Shown here: positions 51,955-59,637 of the stretch, in pieces | How positions within the stretch are numbered: position 1 is the first letter of the stretch | Layout: each line of letters begins with the position of its first letter | Assembly: GCA_030018275.1 (NCBI GenBank) | Contig: JASEGB010000002.1 | Location: 1 to 59,637, forward strand | Source: Actinomycetota bacterium | GTDB lineage: Bacteria > Actinomycetota > Aquicultoria > Subteraquimicrobiales > Subteraquimicrobiaceae | DNA length: 59,637 nucleotides | Reading direction: 5' to 3' | Notes under the pieces: model-generated | Databases searched by the model: none | What the model saw: the letters and a program-made list of their open reading frames with translations, nothing else | What the model was told of the DNA's origin: nothing | Program-made: the position numbers and the translations under genes

Positions 51955-52012
51955 TCCTGCCCGCCATAGCCTGCGCCCGCCTGTCACTGCGAGCTCGCCT
52001 GCCTACCAAGCA
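51955..52012. repeat. Intergenic palindromic GC-rich element upstream of acs
   Basis: TCCTGCCCGCCATAGCCTGC to GAGCTCGCCTGCCTACC is a relative of the long in-frame elements in hrcA and rnr. It lies in the 353-bp leuS-acs gap (51766-52118), which also contains the hairpin AACAGGTCTAAAGACCTGTT at 52029-52048. Apart from these, nothing is recognised. Confidence 0.55.
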
Positions 52013-52028
52013 ATCCGTTAATCCTTTT

Positions 52029-52048
52029 TAACAGGTCTAAAGACCTGT
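52029..52048. terminator. Palindromic hairpin after leuS
   Basis: AACAGGTCTAAAGACCTGTT is a perfect 8-9 bp inverted repeat followed on the plus strand by TCT and preceded by TTTTT, and lies 70 bp after the leuS stop. It may end minus-strand transcription (AAAAA follows on that strand rather than T) so terminator function is uncertain. Confidence 0.35.
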
Positions 52049-52118
52049 TTCTACGGTAATTGACGGTCAAGTATAATTCTTTACAATTAATCAATGTTGC
52101 AATGAGGTCAGGGGGTTT

Positions 52119-54638
52119 TTAACTGCTGGCGACGCGGGTTTCGTGCACCACGAGATTTATGAGCTTACCGGGCACCGTGATCACCTTAACTATCTCCTTA
52201 CCCTCGGTGTATTTCTTCACTTTCTCAGAGGAGAGGGCAACCTCTCTCATCTCATCTTCGGTGATATCGGCAGGAACTTTGATTCTATCCCTTACCTTGC
52301 CATTCACCTGCACCACCAAGGTGACCTCTGGAGCCTTGGCAAGCTCTTCATCGTAAGAGGGCCAAGTTTGGAGATAAATGCTCTCCCTGCCTGCCGGCAG
52401 GCCAGGCTTGCCCCCCATTTTTTCCCAAAGCTCCTCAGCGATGTGGGGAGCGAACGGCGAGAGGAGCAACACCAATTTCTCCGTGGTTTCTCTTAAGACA
52501 TCGTCATTTCGAGCTGCCCCACACTTGCTCTCATTGTACTTAAAATTGGCATTGACTAGCTCCATGATCGCAGCAATTGCCGTATTGAAACTGTAGCGTT
52601 CCACATCCTGTGTGACTTTCTTGACAGTCCTGTGGGTCATATACTTAAGCTCCTTATCGAGCTCGTCCAGCTCCCTGGATTCACAGGTTCCATGCGTCCA
52701 GGATTCTATATTCTCATGGACCACTCTCCAGACCCTATTCAAAAACCTGAAGCAGCCCTGCACTCCCTGGTCGCTCCAGTCCAAATCCTTCTCAGGAGGA
52801 GCAGCGAAGAGGATGAACAACCTCCCGGTATCGGCGCCATATTTATTAACTATCTCATCACAAGAGACGACGTTACCCTTAGATTTGGACATCTTAGCAC
52901 CATCTTTTACGACCATCCCTTGGGTGAGAAGATTTGAGAAGGGCTCCTTCGCCTTGCACAGTCCCATATCATACATCACCTTGGTAAAGAAACGAGCGTA
53001 GAGCAGGTGCATCACTGCATGCTCTATGCCTCCGATGTACTGGTCCACCGGCATCCAGTAATTTGCAGCTTCGGTATCGAAAGAAGCCCTATCCTCGTGA
53101 GGACTGGTATATCTCAAGAAATACCAGGATGAGCAGGTGAAAGTATCCATAGTGTCCGTCTCACGCCTGGCGGGACCAAAACACTTGGGGCATGTGGTTT
53201 TCACGAATTCTTCGACTGCCACCAGAGGTGAAATTCCCTTCCTCCTGAAATCAACATTCTCAGGTAAGATAACCGGCAAATCCTTCTCGGGTACGGGAAC
53301 TATGCCGCATTTGTCACAATAAATGATGGGGATGGGGTTGCCCCAGTATCTCTGACGAGAGATGAGCCAGTCCCTAAGTCTATAGGTCACAGCGAATTTA
53401 CCTATCCCCTTTTCTTCCAAATACGTTGTGACCGCCTTCGTTCCCTCCGTACTGGGCATTCCGGTGAAGGGACCCGAATTTACCATGACACCTTCGCCCT
53501 CGTATGCTTGGGTCATGGTCCTTTCATCGAGAGGTTCGTCCTCTAGTTGGATGACCACCTTAATGGGAAGATTATATTTCCTAGCGAATTCGAAGTCCCT
53601 CTGGTCGTGGGCGGGAACGGCCATAATGGCTCCGGTTCCATACTCCATCATCACATAATCGGCGATCCAGACCGGGACATCTTCCCCATTTAAGGGATTA
53701 ATCACGTATTTTCCTATGAAAAGACCCTGCTTCTCAATCTCCGGGGCGGTGCGATCGATCTCGGTCTTGGTAGAGACCATTCTCCTGAAAGCTTCGACTT
53801 CCTTCCGGTACTTGGTGCCAACCACCAGTTTATCCACCAATGGATGCTCAGGTGCAAGGATGAAGAAGGATACTCCAAAGAGAGTATCCGGTCTCGTGGT
53901 GAAGATGGGGATTTTTTCACCTGAATCCTTGAGGGGAAAATCGACCAGAGCGCCTTCACTTCTACCGATCCAATTTGTCTGCATGATTTTGACTCTCTCC
54001 GGCCAACCGGTGAGTAGATCCAAATCCTTGAGCAGATCCTCAGCGTATTCGGTGATCTTGAAAAACCACTGTTCAAGTTGTCTGCTTTCCACCAGGTTAT
54101 CACAACGCCAGCAACGTCCCCCCACAACCTGTTCATTAGCTAAAACCGTCTCGCAGCCTGGACACCAATTCACGCTGGCTTTCTTCCTGTAAACCAATCC
54201 TCGTTCCATGAACTTGAGGAACAGCCATTGCCCCCATCTATAGTAATCGGGCTCGCACGTGGTGATCTCTCGACCCCAGTCATAGCTTATCCCCTGGCGC
54301 TTCAATTGCTTGCGCATGGTGGAGATGTTTTGATATGTCCATTCCTTGGGGTGGATGCCATGCTGAATGGCGGCATTTTCCGCGGGGAGACCGAAGGCAT
54401 CATATCCCATGGGATGAAGAATATTATACCCCCTCATCTTGTTATATCTGGCAACGACGTCGCCTATAACGTAATTCCTCATGTGACCCATGTGGAGTTC
54501 CCCCGAAGGGTAGGGGAACATCTCCAGGATATACTTCTTCTTTTTAGTGGGATCTTCAGTGACTTTGTAAAGATTTGACTCTTCCCACTTCTTCTGCCAC
54601 TTTTCCTCAATTTTTACGAAGTCGTACTTTTCTGCCAT
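52119..54638 (-). CDS. leuS: Leucyl-tRNA synthetase
   Basis: Class I aminoacyl-tRNA synthetase. 839 residues. The HIGH motif appears as [15 protein letters not shown] and KMSKS as [13 protein letters not shown]. The editing domain has [18 protein letters not shown]. The C-terminal anticodon and C-terminal domains end [21 protein letters not shown] palindromic insertion near residue 756 adds [10 protein letters not shown]. The ATG at 54638 is normal. No T-box leader was found upstream. Confidence 0.97.
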   Translation of the reverse strand: MAEKYDFVKIEEKWQKKWEESNLYKVTEDPTKKKKYILEMFPYPSGELHMGHMRNYVIGDVVARYNKMRGYNILHPMGYDAFGLPAENAAIQHGIHPKEWTYQNISTMRKQLKRQGISYDWGREITTCEPDYYRWGQWLFLKFMERGLVYRKKASVNWCPGCETVLANEQVVGGRCWRCDNLVESRQLEQWFFKITEYAEDLLKDLDLLTGWPERVKIMQTNWIGRSEGALVDFPLKDSGEKIPIFTTRPDTLFGVSFFILAPEHPLVDKLVVGTKYRKEVEAFRRMVSTKTEIDRTAPEIEKQGLFIGKYVINPLNGEDVPVWIADYVMMEYGTGAIMAVPAHDQRDFEFARKYNLPIKVVIQLEDEPLDERTMTQAYEGEGVMVNSGPFTGMPSTEGTKAVTTYLEEKGIGKFAVTYRLRDWLISRQRYWGNPIPIIYCDKCGIVPVPEKDLPVILPENVDFRRKGISPLVAVEEFVKTTCPKCFGPARRETDTMDTFTCSSWYFLRYTSPHEDRASFDTEAANYWMPVDQYIGGIEHAVMHLLYARFFTKVMYDMGLCKAKEPFSNLLTQGMVVKDGAKMSKSKGNVVSCDEIVNKYGADTGRLFILFAAPPEKDLDWSDQGVQGCFRFLNRVWRVVHENIESWTHGTCESRELDELDKELKYMTHRTVKKVTQDVERYSFNTAIAAIMELVNANFKYNESKCGAARNDDVLRETTEKLVLLLSPFAPHIAEELWEKMGGKPGLPAGRESIYLQTWPSYDEELAKAPEVTLVVQVNGKVRDRIKVPADITEDEMREVALSSEKVKKYTEGKEIVKVITVPGKLINLVVHETRVASS
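52384..52408. repeat. In-frame palindromic element in leuS
   Basis: CCCTGCCTGCCGGCAGGCCAGGC contains the perfect CCTGCCGGCAGG (52390-52401) and is read as [11 protein letters not shown] before the SIYLQTWP tail of LeuRS. Confidence 0.82.
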
Positions 54639-54915
54639 CTTCCCTCATCCACTCTATATAACTTAGCTTGGAACATATCTCCCAGGGTTTCTGTACTTGT
54701 CGGTGCTTAACACTCACATTATCACTTGATTAACTCTGTGTTTTCAGGTCGATTTCTATTTTCGTATTTGCGCAAGTATGAAAAAATCTGGTTAGAATTG
54801 AATCATAGCATGAATTTATAATCCAAAATTAGTTTGTCAAACAGTCACATTGGACTTCAGACATTGACTTATACAATACTCTTTTACAAGTTTTAACAGC
54901 GATAGTCAAATAAGT

Positions 54916-54944
54916 AAAAAACCTTCCATCAAGTCGAAAGGTTT
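54916..54944 (-). terminator. Rho-independent terminator after endonuclease pseudogene
   Basis: On the minus strand AAACCTTTC and GGAAGGTTTTTT form a stem with an 8-base loop, followed by a run of six T. It lies about 50 bp after the pseudogene and 280 bp before leuS. The remainder of the 54639-55000 gap shows nothing recognised. Confidence 0.6.
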
Positions 54945-54994
54945 ACCTTACTTTATCTATGCATAATGAAATTAATTTGCGCCTAAGTTTGCGT

Positions 54995-55482
54995 TTAACC
55001 CTCAGGGGAAAACAATATCCCAAGTTTAGCAGCCAAATTGTTTAAGTCCTCAGGGTATAACTCATTAATTTTAGATTATATTTCGCACATAAACCTCTCT
55101 TATCAATCAAAGATTTATAATAATAATTTTGGTTTATTATCTTTTCAGCCAAAGAGCGACATTTGTGCCCATCTTTGGCAATGCATGAAAAGCTAATGGA
55201 GGAAGTATTCGCTGAGAATCCAGCTTCTTCAATAGCTTTGTTCCAGCTACCGAAGACAGAACGATAAGTATTAGGACTAGGATATGCAGGATTCGAATTA
55301 AATTCCTCATGATATGGAATTCTGCCATAGGCTCTAATAAATTGTTCGATAATGGCAATCAATTCCCATTTGGTGTAGAGTGGATGAGTAGAACAAAATT
55401 TCCCATTTCCTCAATTAATCTCACGAGCTTCGGCTAAAAACTCTTTATTGCAGTTTTTACAAAACCGTTTAAATTTAACCAC
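54995..55482 (-). pseudogene. Endonuclease pseudogene (zinc finger, homing-endonuclease repeat)
   Basis: The frame from GTG 55482 reads VKFKRFCKNCNKEFLAEARE, then a TGA at 55411-55413 where a CGA (Arg) is expected, then GNGKFCSTHPLYTKW; this is a zinc-finger-like FCxxC start of HNH-type proteins. Next comes one homing-endonuclease-associated repeat (IIEQFIRAYGRIPYHEEFN, then TYRSVFGSWNKAIEEAGF). A DGHKCRSLAEKIIN segment follows, as in Vsr-like nuclease domains. Near 55060 a frameshift separates LKLMSYTLRT from the old continuation INELYPEDLNNLAAKLGILF, which stops at 54995. Two lesions make it inactive. It sits immediately 3' of ssrA, a usual insertion site for mobile elements. Confidence 0.72.
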
Positions 55483-55502
55483 AAAATCATCACTAATATC
55501 TC

Positions 55503-55535
55503 TACTACTCGCTACCGACTTCCCACTCCCAACTT
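55503..55535. repeat. Fragment of the GTCGGTAG/GTTGGGAG repeat
   Basis: ACTACTCGCTACCGACTTCC, then CACTCCCAACTT, related in reverse to 28957-29050 and 13723-13780. It lies directly before the tmRNA 3' end. Confidence 0.5.
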
Positions 55536-55537
55536 AA

Positions 55538-55904
55538 TGGTGGAGGCGGTGGGAATCGAACCCACGTCCGAAAGCAACCTCATGAGACTTCTACGAGCGT
55601 AGCCTATGTTTATAATTCGCACTCAAGGAACCCACAGACAGGTTCTTGAGCGCTATCCCGTTTAAGTTTCTCTCCACCCTAAACAGGAGCTCAGGTGGAG
55701 AATAGCCTGCTAACCGACGCCACATCTGGAGTCACAGGCCTGCTCCAGAGGACGTAGCCGCAATTAAGCGGCTAGGGTATATGATTCGTTTGCGTCTATT
55801 TTACGCCCAACACTTTTATCCATACGGATCCCTTTCGGGACGAGCTGTTGGAACTCGGCTCGCTTCTCTCACACAAACTGCCTCCGTCGAAACCCTTCGC
55901 CCCC
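55538..55904 (-). ncRNA. ssrA: Transfer-messenger RNA (tmRNA)
   Basis: Rescues stalled ribosomes with SmpB. 367 nt, one-piece. The 5' end GGGGGCG pairs with CGCCTCC near the 3' end, followed by A and an encoded CCA. The T arm reads GGTTCGATTCCC and the 5' tRNA-like region GAAGGGTTTCGACGG. The tag frame runs 55793-55764: GCA AAC GAA TCA TAT ACC CTA GCC GCT TAA, giving the tag ANESYTLAA, whose LAA end is recognised by ClpXP-type proteases. Pseudoknot-forming sequence follows. It lies 62 bp after smpB, the classical pairing. Confidence 0.96.
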
Positions 55905-55946
55905 ACTCAATTGTCAATGTCCAATACCAGTTGCCATTCAAAAATA

Positions 55947-55955
55947 ATTATATCA
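55947..55955 (-). promoter_or_regulatory. Extended -10 promoter of ssrA
   Basis: TGATATAAT on the minus strand lies 43 nt before the mature tmRNA 5' end, allowing a short leader trimmed by RNase P. The -35 region is poor. Confidence 0.45.
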
Positions 55956-55966
55956 TACACCATAGA

Positions 55967-56440
55967 TTATCGACTACTAGCAGGTTTTTGCCTCTCTTTG
56001 AGAGCCCGCTCAATTTCCCGTTTCGCAGTCTTTTCCGCGATTTCCCTTCTCTTATCATAAAGGCACTTACCCTTAGCTAAACCCAGCTCGACCTTGGCAA
56101 AGCCACGAGAAAAATAAATCATGAGAGGGATTAGGGTATATCCCTTTTCTTCAGTTTTTCCAATGAGGCGTCTTATCTCGCTCTTGTGCAAAAGGAGTTT
56201 TCGAGTTCGCCTCGGGTCAGGTTTGAGGACATCCCCATGCTCATAGGAGCTGATGTGCATATTGTACAGAAAGACCTCACCATTCTTGATCCTGGCAAAG
56301 CTATCCCTCAAACTCACCTTTCCCGCGCGCAGCGACTTTACCTCAGCTCCTTCGAGGGCTATGCCGGCCTCATAGGTCTCCTCGATGAAATAATCGTGAT
56401 ACGCCTTCTTATTCCTCGCCACTACCTTTTGCTCCGCCAT
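55967..56440 (-). CDS. smpB: SsrA-binding protein SmpB
   Basis: Binds tmRNA and guides it into stalled ribosomes. 157 residues with the family segments [39 protein letters not shown] and [20 protein letters not shown]. The basic C-terminus carries [21 protein letters not shown] 56440. It follows rnr and precedes ssrA, the standard ribosome rescue and RNA decay cluster (rnr-smpB-ssrA). Confidence 0.97.
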   Translation of the reverse strand: MAEQKVVARNKKAYHDYFIEETYEAGIALEGAEVKSLRAGKVSLRDSFARIKNGEVFLYNMHISSYEHGDVLKPDPRRTRKLLLHKSEIRRLIGKTEEKGYTLIPLMIYFSRGFAKVELGLAKGKCLYDKRREIAEKTAKREIERALKERQKPASSR

Positions 56441-56479
56441 GATAAATCACCAAACTCAGTATATCAAAGATGAATTGGT

Positions 56480-58449
56480 TCAGGCGAGTACAAAATCTAT
56501 TCGCCTCTCACCTATGACCACGTTCGCAACCCTTATGGTGACCTCTTGTCCCAGCCTAAAAATCTTTCCCGTGCGTTGTCCCCTCAGTAGGAAACGATCG
56601 GGCTCGAAGTGATAATAATCATCCGTTAAATCCCGGACGTGAATCAAACCCTCAGCGGAGTTTGGGATCTGAACGAATAAACCATAGGCGGTCACCGCTG
56701 TTATGATCCCTTTGAAGACATCCCCGATATGTTGCTCCATCAACTCGCAGAGCTTGAGATCGACGGAATCCCTCTCGGCTTCATCAATCTCCCTCTCTCG
56801 AATGGAACAATGCTCACAAATCTCCGGAAGCCTTTTGACTAAATCCAAAATCTTTGGATGAGAAACCTCCCCTTTTAGCAAAGCTTTTACCACTCGATGC
56901 ACCACAAGGTCTGGATATCTTCGAATGGGAGAGGTGAAATGGGTATAGCAATCTGAGGCCAACCCAAAATGGGGTTTACAAACCGGAGAATACCTCGCTT
57001 GTTTCATGGCACGTAATAACAGGTAATTGATCAGCAACCTTTCCGGTCTCTCATGAGCGTAAGCGATGATGTTCTGGAAAGTTTTGGGATGTATAGTCCT
57101 CATGCCCTTTATGGGATAACCCAATCCCTTCACCAACTCTTTGATTTGAGTCAGCGCTTCTGGTTCTGGTTTCTCATGTACCCTGTAAATCATGGGTAAA
57201 CCCTGCCGGCCGTGCCTACCAGCAGGCCCGCCTGGAGCGAAGCCTCCCTTTGGGACCGGACGGACAGGCTGGCGCACGAATCCCGCCACAGTCTCATTGG
57301 TCAAAATCATCGTTTCCTCTATGAGCATCGTAGCTGGAGTTCTTTCTCTGATCACTACATCCACGGGCTTTAACTCTTCATCGAGGATGACCTTAGGTTC
57401 GATGGTTTCAAAGTTTATGCTTCCCCTTTTTATCCGCCTTTCCTCTAAGATATTGCTGAGCTCTCTCAGCTGCGACAGGCATTTCCGTATCTCCTCATTT
57501 TCAAATTCTTTCGTGATGAACAATTCATCGACTTCTTCGTAAGTGAGACGGAAATCGCTGCGGATTACCCCTTCTGCTATTTCAAAGTGCTTCACCTTGC
57601 CTCTCTTATCCACGAGCATCTCCACGGAAAGTGAAAGCCTATCGACCTGAGGATTGAGACTGCAAATTTCGTTAGAAAGCTTTGATGGAAGCATGGGGAT
57701 CACTCTATCAACAAGGTAGGTACTAAATCCCCTACTGGCAGCCTCCGCATCTAAAGCACCATTCACATTCACATAGTGGGAGACGTCAGCGATGTGGACC
57801 TTCAACAAAAAATTGCCCAATTCATCCTTCTTGATGGATACCGCGTCGTCGAAGTCCTTTGCATCCAAACCATCGATGGTAACCGTAAATTCATCTCTGT
57901 AATCCTTGCGATTAACTAAATCTTTAAGGGTTACCTCATCCGGTATCTCTTGGCATTCAGCAAGTACAGCGGAGGGAAAAATCATGGGTAATCGATGTTC
58001 CCTTATGATTACCTCTATTTCTACACCCATTGAGGTCTCTTCCCTAATACCTCCGTGACTCTCCCCACGAGACCATGACGTCTGTTGGGCCATCGCTCTA
58101 TCCTCGCCACGACCATATCACCAGGGGAAGCACCGAGGGAAAACTTTGGGGGAATGTGGATTTTATAAAAAATTCTTGCATCCGACGGAGTAAGGAAGAA
58201 ATCTCTCCCTTTTCTTTCGAGCTTCCCCACAACCGTTGGATTGGCTCTTTCAAGGATTTTAACGACTTCTCCTTCGACGCTGCCACTCCTTCTTTTCCTT
58301 TTAGATAACCTCACTAAGACCTTATCATTATGCATGGCTCCATTCATGGCAAAGGGACTTATATAAACATCGATTTTGTCCCCTCTAACAAATCCATAGC
58401 CTTTTTTATTAGCCTGCAGGCGACCAGTTGCCTGTTCTTCAATCTTCAT
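56480..58449 (-). pseudogene. rnr: Ribonuclease R with single-base frameshift
   Basis: The N-terminal part (ATG 58449, after GGTGG) carries the cold-shock domains: KKGYGFVRGDKIDVYISPF and RAMHNDKV-like AMHNDKVLVRL, then GLVGRVTEVLG. Near 58042 in a run of three G the frame breaks (ends KRPQWV), and the continuation starts again in another frame at REETSMGVEIEVIIREHRLP. The rest is complete: RNB active site DGLDAKDFDDAVSI, and the C-terminal S1 domain FKGIITAVTAYGLFVQIPNS. Restoring one base would give about 655 residues, the family length. So either a G was lost (mutation or assembly error) or frameshifting occurs. A 70-bp palindrome-ended element is inserted in frame near residue 415 (FVRQPVRPVPKGGFAPGGPA). 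Confidence 0.85.
57200..57276. repeat. Long in-frame palindromic element in rnr
   Basis: Starts CCCTGCCGGCCGTGCCTACC and continues AGCAGGCCCGCCTGGAGCGA, with GGACAGGCTGG at the far end. It adds about 26 residues between FVRQ and GLPMIYRVHE, where other RNase R proteins have only a short loop. It is not a multiple-of-three accident: the reading frame continues. Confidence 0.75.
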
Positions 58450-58492
58450 ATCTACCACCTTAAGGTCATAAGTCAAGAGTCATGGGTAAAAT

Positions 58493-58549
58493 GGGCTATT
58501 AACGAGTTAGGTTTACACTTTAGACATTCGAGGGAGGGGTAAGTGTTAA
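58493..58549 (-). repeat. Dispersed intergenic repeat, copy C
   Basis: GGGCTATTAACGAGTTAGGT, then ACACTTTAGACATTCGAGGG, matches copies A and B over most of its length (reverse complement ending CTTAACAC). It lies between rnr and ctpA. Confidence 0.75.
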
Positions 58550-58705
58550 GAAAGTGTCGGAGCCTCGCCCATGAAAACTTCTAAAACACACTCAAAGTTC
58601 TGTAGCGAGGCGAGACCCGAGCGGCCCCGAAAGGACTCGTTTCACTCGCTAACGGGGTAAACGGCCGTAACTGCGCCTGCCCCGTAGACGCGATAGCCAA
58701 ACACC
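58550..58705. other. GC-rich structured spacer between rnr and ctpA
   Basis: Contains complementary blocks GCCTCGCC/GGCGAGAC and CGGCCCCGAAAGGACTCG/CTAACGGGGT with CCCCGTAGACGCG. No frame is supported and no conserved core of the 31-39 kb structured repeat is seen, so its relation to that element is unclear. Confidence 0.35.
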
Positions 58706-58706
58706 T

Positions 58707-59637
58707 CTAGGCAGCCTTCCTTACATCCTTACCAGAAATGATGGATTTGAGTATCTCTTTCGCCTTCTCCAGCTGCTTGTCCTCCTTAGTGAGGAGTTTT
58801 CCCCTCTCCATGGGTACCACGACTTCAACATCAGGTTTTATTCCTTCCTTATGGATTGACACTCCACCGGGGGTAAGATAAGTGGCCGTGGTTATGACCA
58901 GACCTGAACCATCGGAGAGGGTGACTATGGTCTGAACTGAACCTTTCCCAAAGGTTTTTTCGCCGACTATAACCCCCCGCTTGCGCTCCTTTATGGCTCC
59001 CGCTACTATCTCCGAAGCGCTGGCGCTTCCCCTGTTGACCAAAACCACGAGTGGGATTTCCTCATCGGCTCCCCCTTTTGCATCGTGCGTTTCAAGCTCC
59101 CCAGTTCTGCTCTTTACTTTCACGATGGGTCCTGATTCGATGAAGACACTTGTAACGTTTATGGATTCGTCAAGGAGCCCTCCAGGATTATTCCTCAAAT
59201 CGAGGATAACGCCCAATGCCCCATTTCCTTTAAGCTTATTCAATGTATTCTTCAAATTAGGACTCGTATTCCCAGCAAAGTAATGGATGCGTATGTAACC
59301 CAATTTATCCTCCAACATCTTTGAAGAAACATTTGGGATCTTTATCTTTTCCCTTCGTAACTCGAACTTTAAGGGTTGATCGACTCCCTCTCGGGAGATG
59401 GTCAACACTACAATGGTTCCCATCTTCCCTCTTATCAGTTGGACAGCCTTGTCCAAAACCATATTTTTGGTGGATTTGTCATCTATCTTGATGATCTTAT
59501 CTCCGGCTTGGATTCCTGCTCTGGCAGCGGGTGTATCCTCCAAGGGCGAGATCACGGTGAGTTGATTATCCTCAATTCCTATCATTATCCCCACCCCTTC
59601 AAACCGACCCGCCGTTTCCTCTTTGAACATCTTAAAA
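58707..59637 (-). CDS. C-terminal processing peptidase CtpA, partial
   Basis: S41 serine protease cut at its N-terminal side by the window edge; the frame is open to the end (FKMFKEETAGRFEG). The visible part has the PDZ domain (LEDTPAARAGIQAGDKIIKI) and the protease domain with LDLRNNPGGLLDES. The catalytic Ser is in NRGSASASEIVAGAIKE and the Lys in GEKTFGKGSVQT. The C-terminus has VPMERGKLLTKEDKQLEKA. It acts on exported or membrane proteins. ATG 59630 is only an internal Met, because the family segment continues upstream. rnr follows. Confidence 0.93.
   Translation of the reverse strand, partial: FKMFKEETAGRFEGVGIMIGIEDNQLTVISPLEDTPAARAGIQAGDKIIKIDDKSTKNMVLDKAVQLIRGKMGTIVVLTISREGVDQPLKFELRREKIKIPNVSSKMLEDKLGYIRIHYFAGNTSPNLKNTLNKLKGNGALGVILDLRNNPGGLLDESINVTSVFIESGPIVKVKSRTGELETHDAKGGADEEIPLVVLVNRGSASASEIVAGAIKERKRGVIVGEKTFGKGSVQTIVTLSDGSGLVITTATYLTPGGVSIHKEGIKPDVEVVVPMERGKLLTKEDKQLEKAKEILKSIISGKDVRKAA

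Noticed and set aside
55411-55413. Recoded TGA as a sense codon
   Set aside because: TGA is used as a normal stop in several intact genes here (for example ybeY), and the same pseudogene has a separate frameshift.
58550-58705. Third copy of the structured ~190-bp element
   Set aside because: It has hairpins but not the conserved core or right edge, so it is only noted as a structured spacer.

Overview
This is a chromosomal window from a bacterium with moderate GC. Almost all housekeeping genes lie on the minus strand, so transcription runs from high to low coordinates. The genes are bacterial (rpoD, dnaG, two-subunit GlyRS, hrcA, lepA, murJ, tmRNA with smpB). The two-subunit GlyRS, the hrcA-lepA and comEA-comEC blocks, the frequent TTG/GTG starts with strong Shine-Dalgarno sites and the lipoprotein and sortless exported proteins fit a monoderm or deep-branching Terrabacteria lineage (a Clostridia-like or deep actinobacterial group). 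The window alone does not decide this.

Layout from high to low coordinates: ctpA (cut by the window edge), a frameshifted rnr, smpB and ssrA (tmRNA), an endonuclease pseudogene, leuS, acs, a LuxR-type regulator with an abnormal receiver, an exported cluster (beta-propeller protein, lipoprotein, phospholipase C-like protein, M23 peptidase), comEA and comEC, holA, rpsT (plus strand), murJ-lepA, hrcA, rsmE, cysE-like, mtaB, hit, yqeY, phoH-pgpH-ybeY-dgkA/pap2, a CNNM/CorC-type membrane protein, cdd, deoC, recO, glyQ, glyS, ppdK, an oxidoreductase pseudogene, dgt, dnaG-rpoD, and a tRNA-Asn gene interrupted by a group I intron. Beyond that (about 5-8.3 kb) is a gene graveyard: a sigma/anti-sigma pair with a deletion and an in-frame stop, a TetR regulator, a deleted and frameshifted ABC exporter, and an AT-rich truncated gene. 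Then come an exported-protein pair and an archaeal-like family B DNA polymerase on the plus strand.

The most unusual signals are these. (1) A 283-nt group I intron splits the anticodon of tRNA-Asn(GUU) between positions 35 and 36. (2) Short palindromic GC-rich elements (core CCTGCCGGCAGG, often read as LPAGR) are inserted in frame in at least eight housekeeping genes (polB, dgt, recO twice, rsmE, hrcA, comEC, leuS, rnr). They resemble in principle the Rickettsia palindromic elements. (3) Several intergenic repeat families occur: a 60-85 bp element with inverted ends, a roughly 190 bp structured palindrome with a conserved core and covarying arms, long AT-rich inverted repeats, and GGGTCAGACCT motifs just after stop codons. 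(4) The family B polymerase has intact polymerase motifs but has lost the Exo I acidic residues. (5) A 51-bp leader with a dyad is shared by the M23 peptidase and the LuxR-type regulator.

The window therefore combines a conserved informational core (translation, replication, ribosome rescue, RNA decay, competence) with many small repeats and decayed accessory genes.
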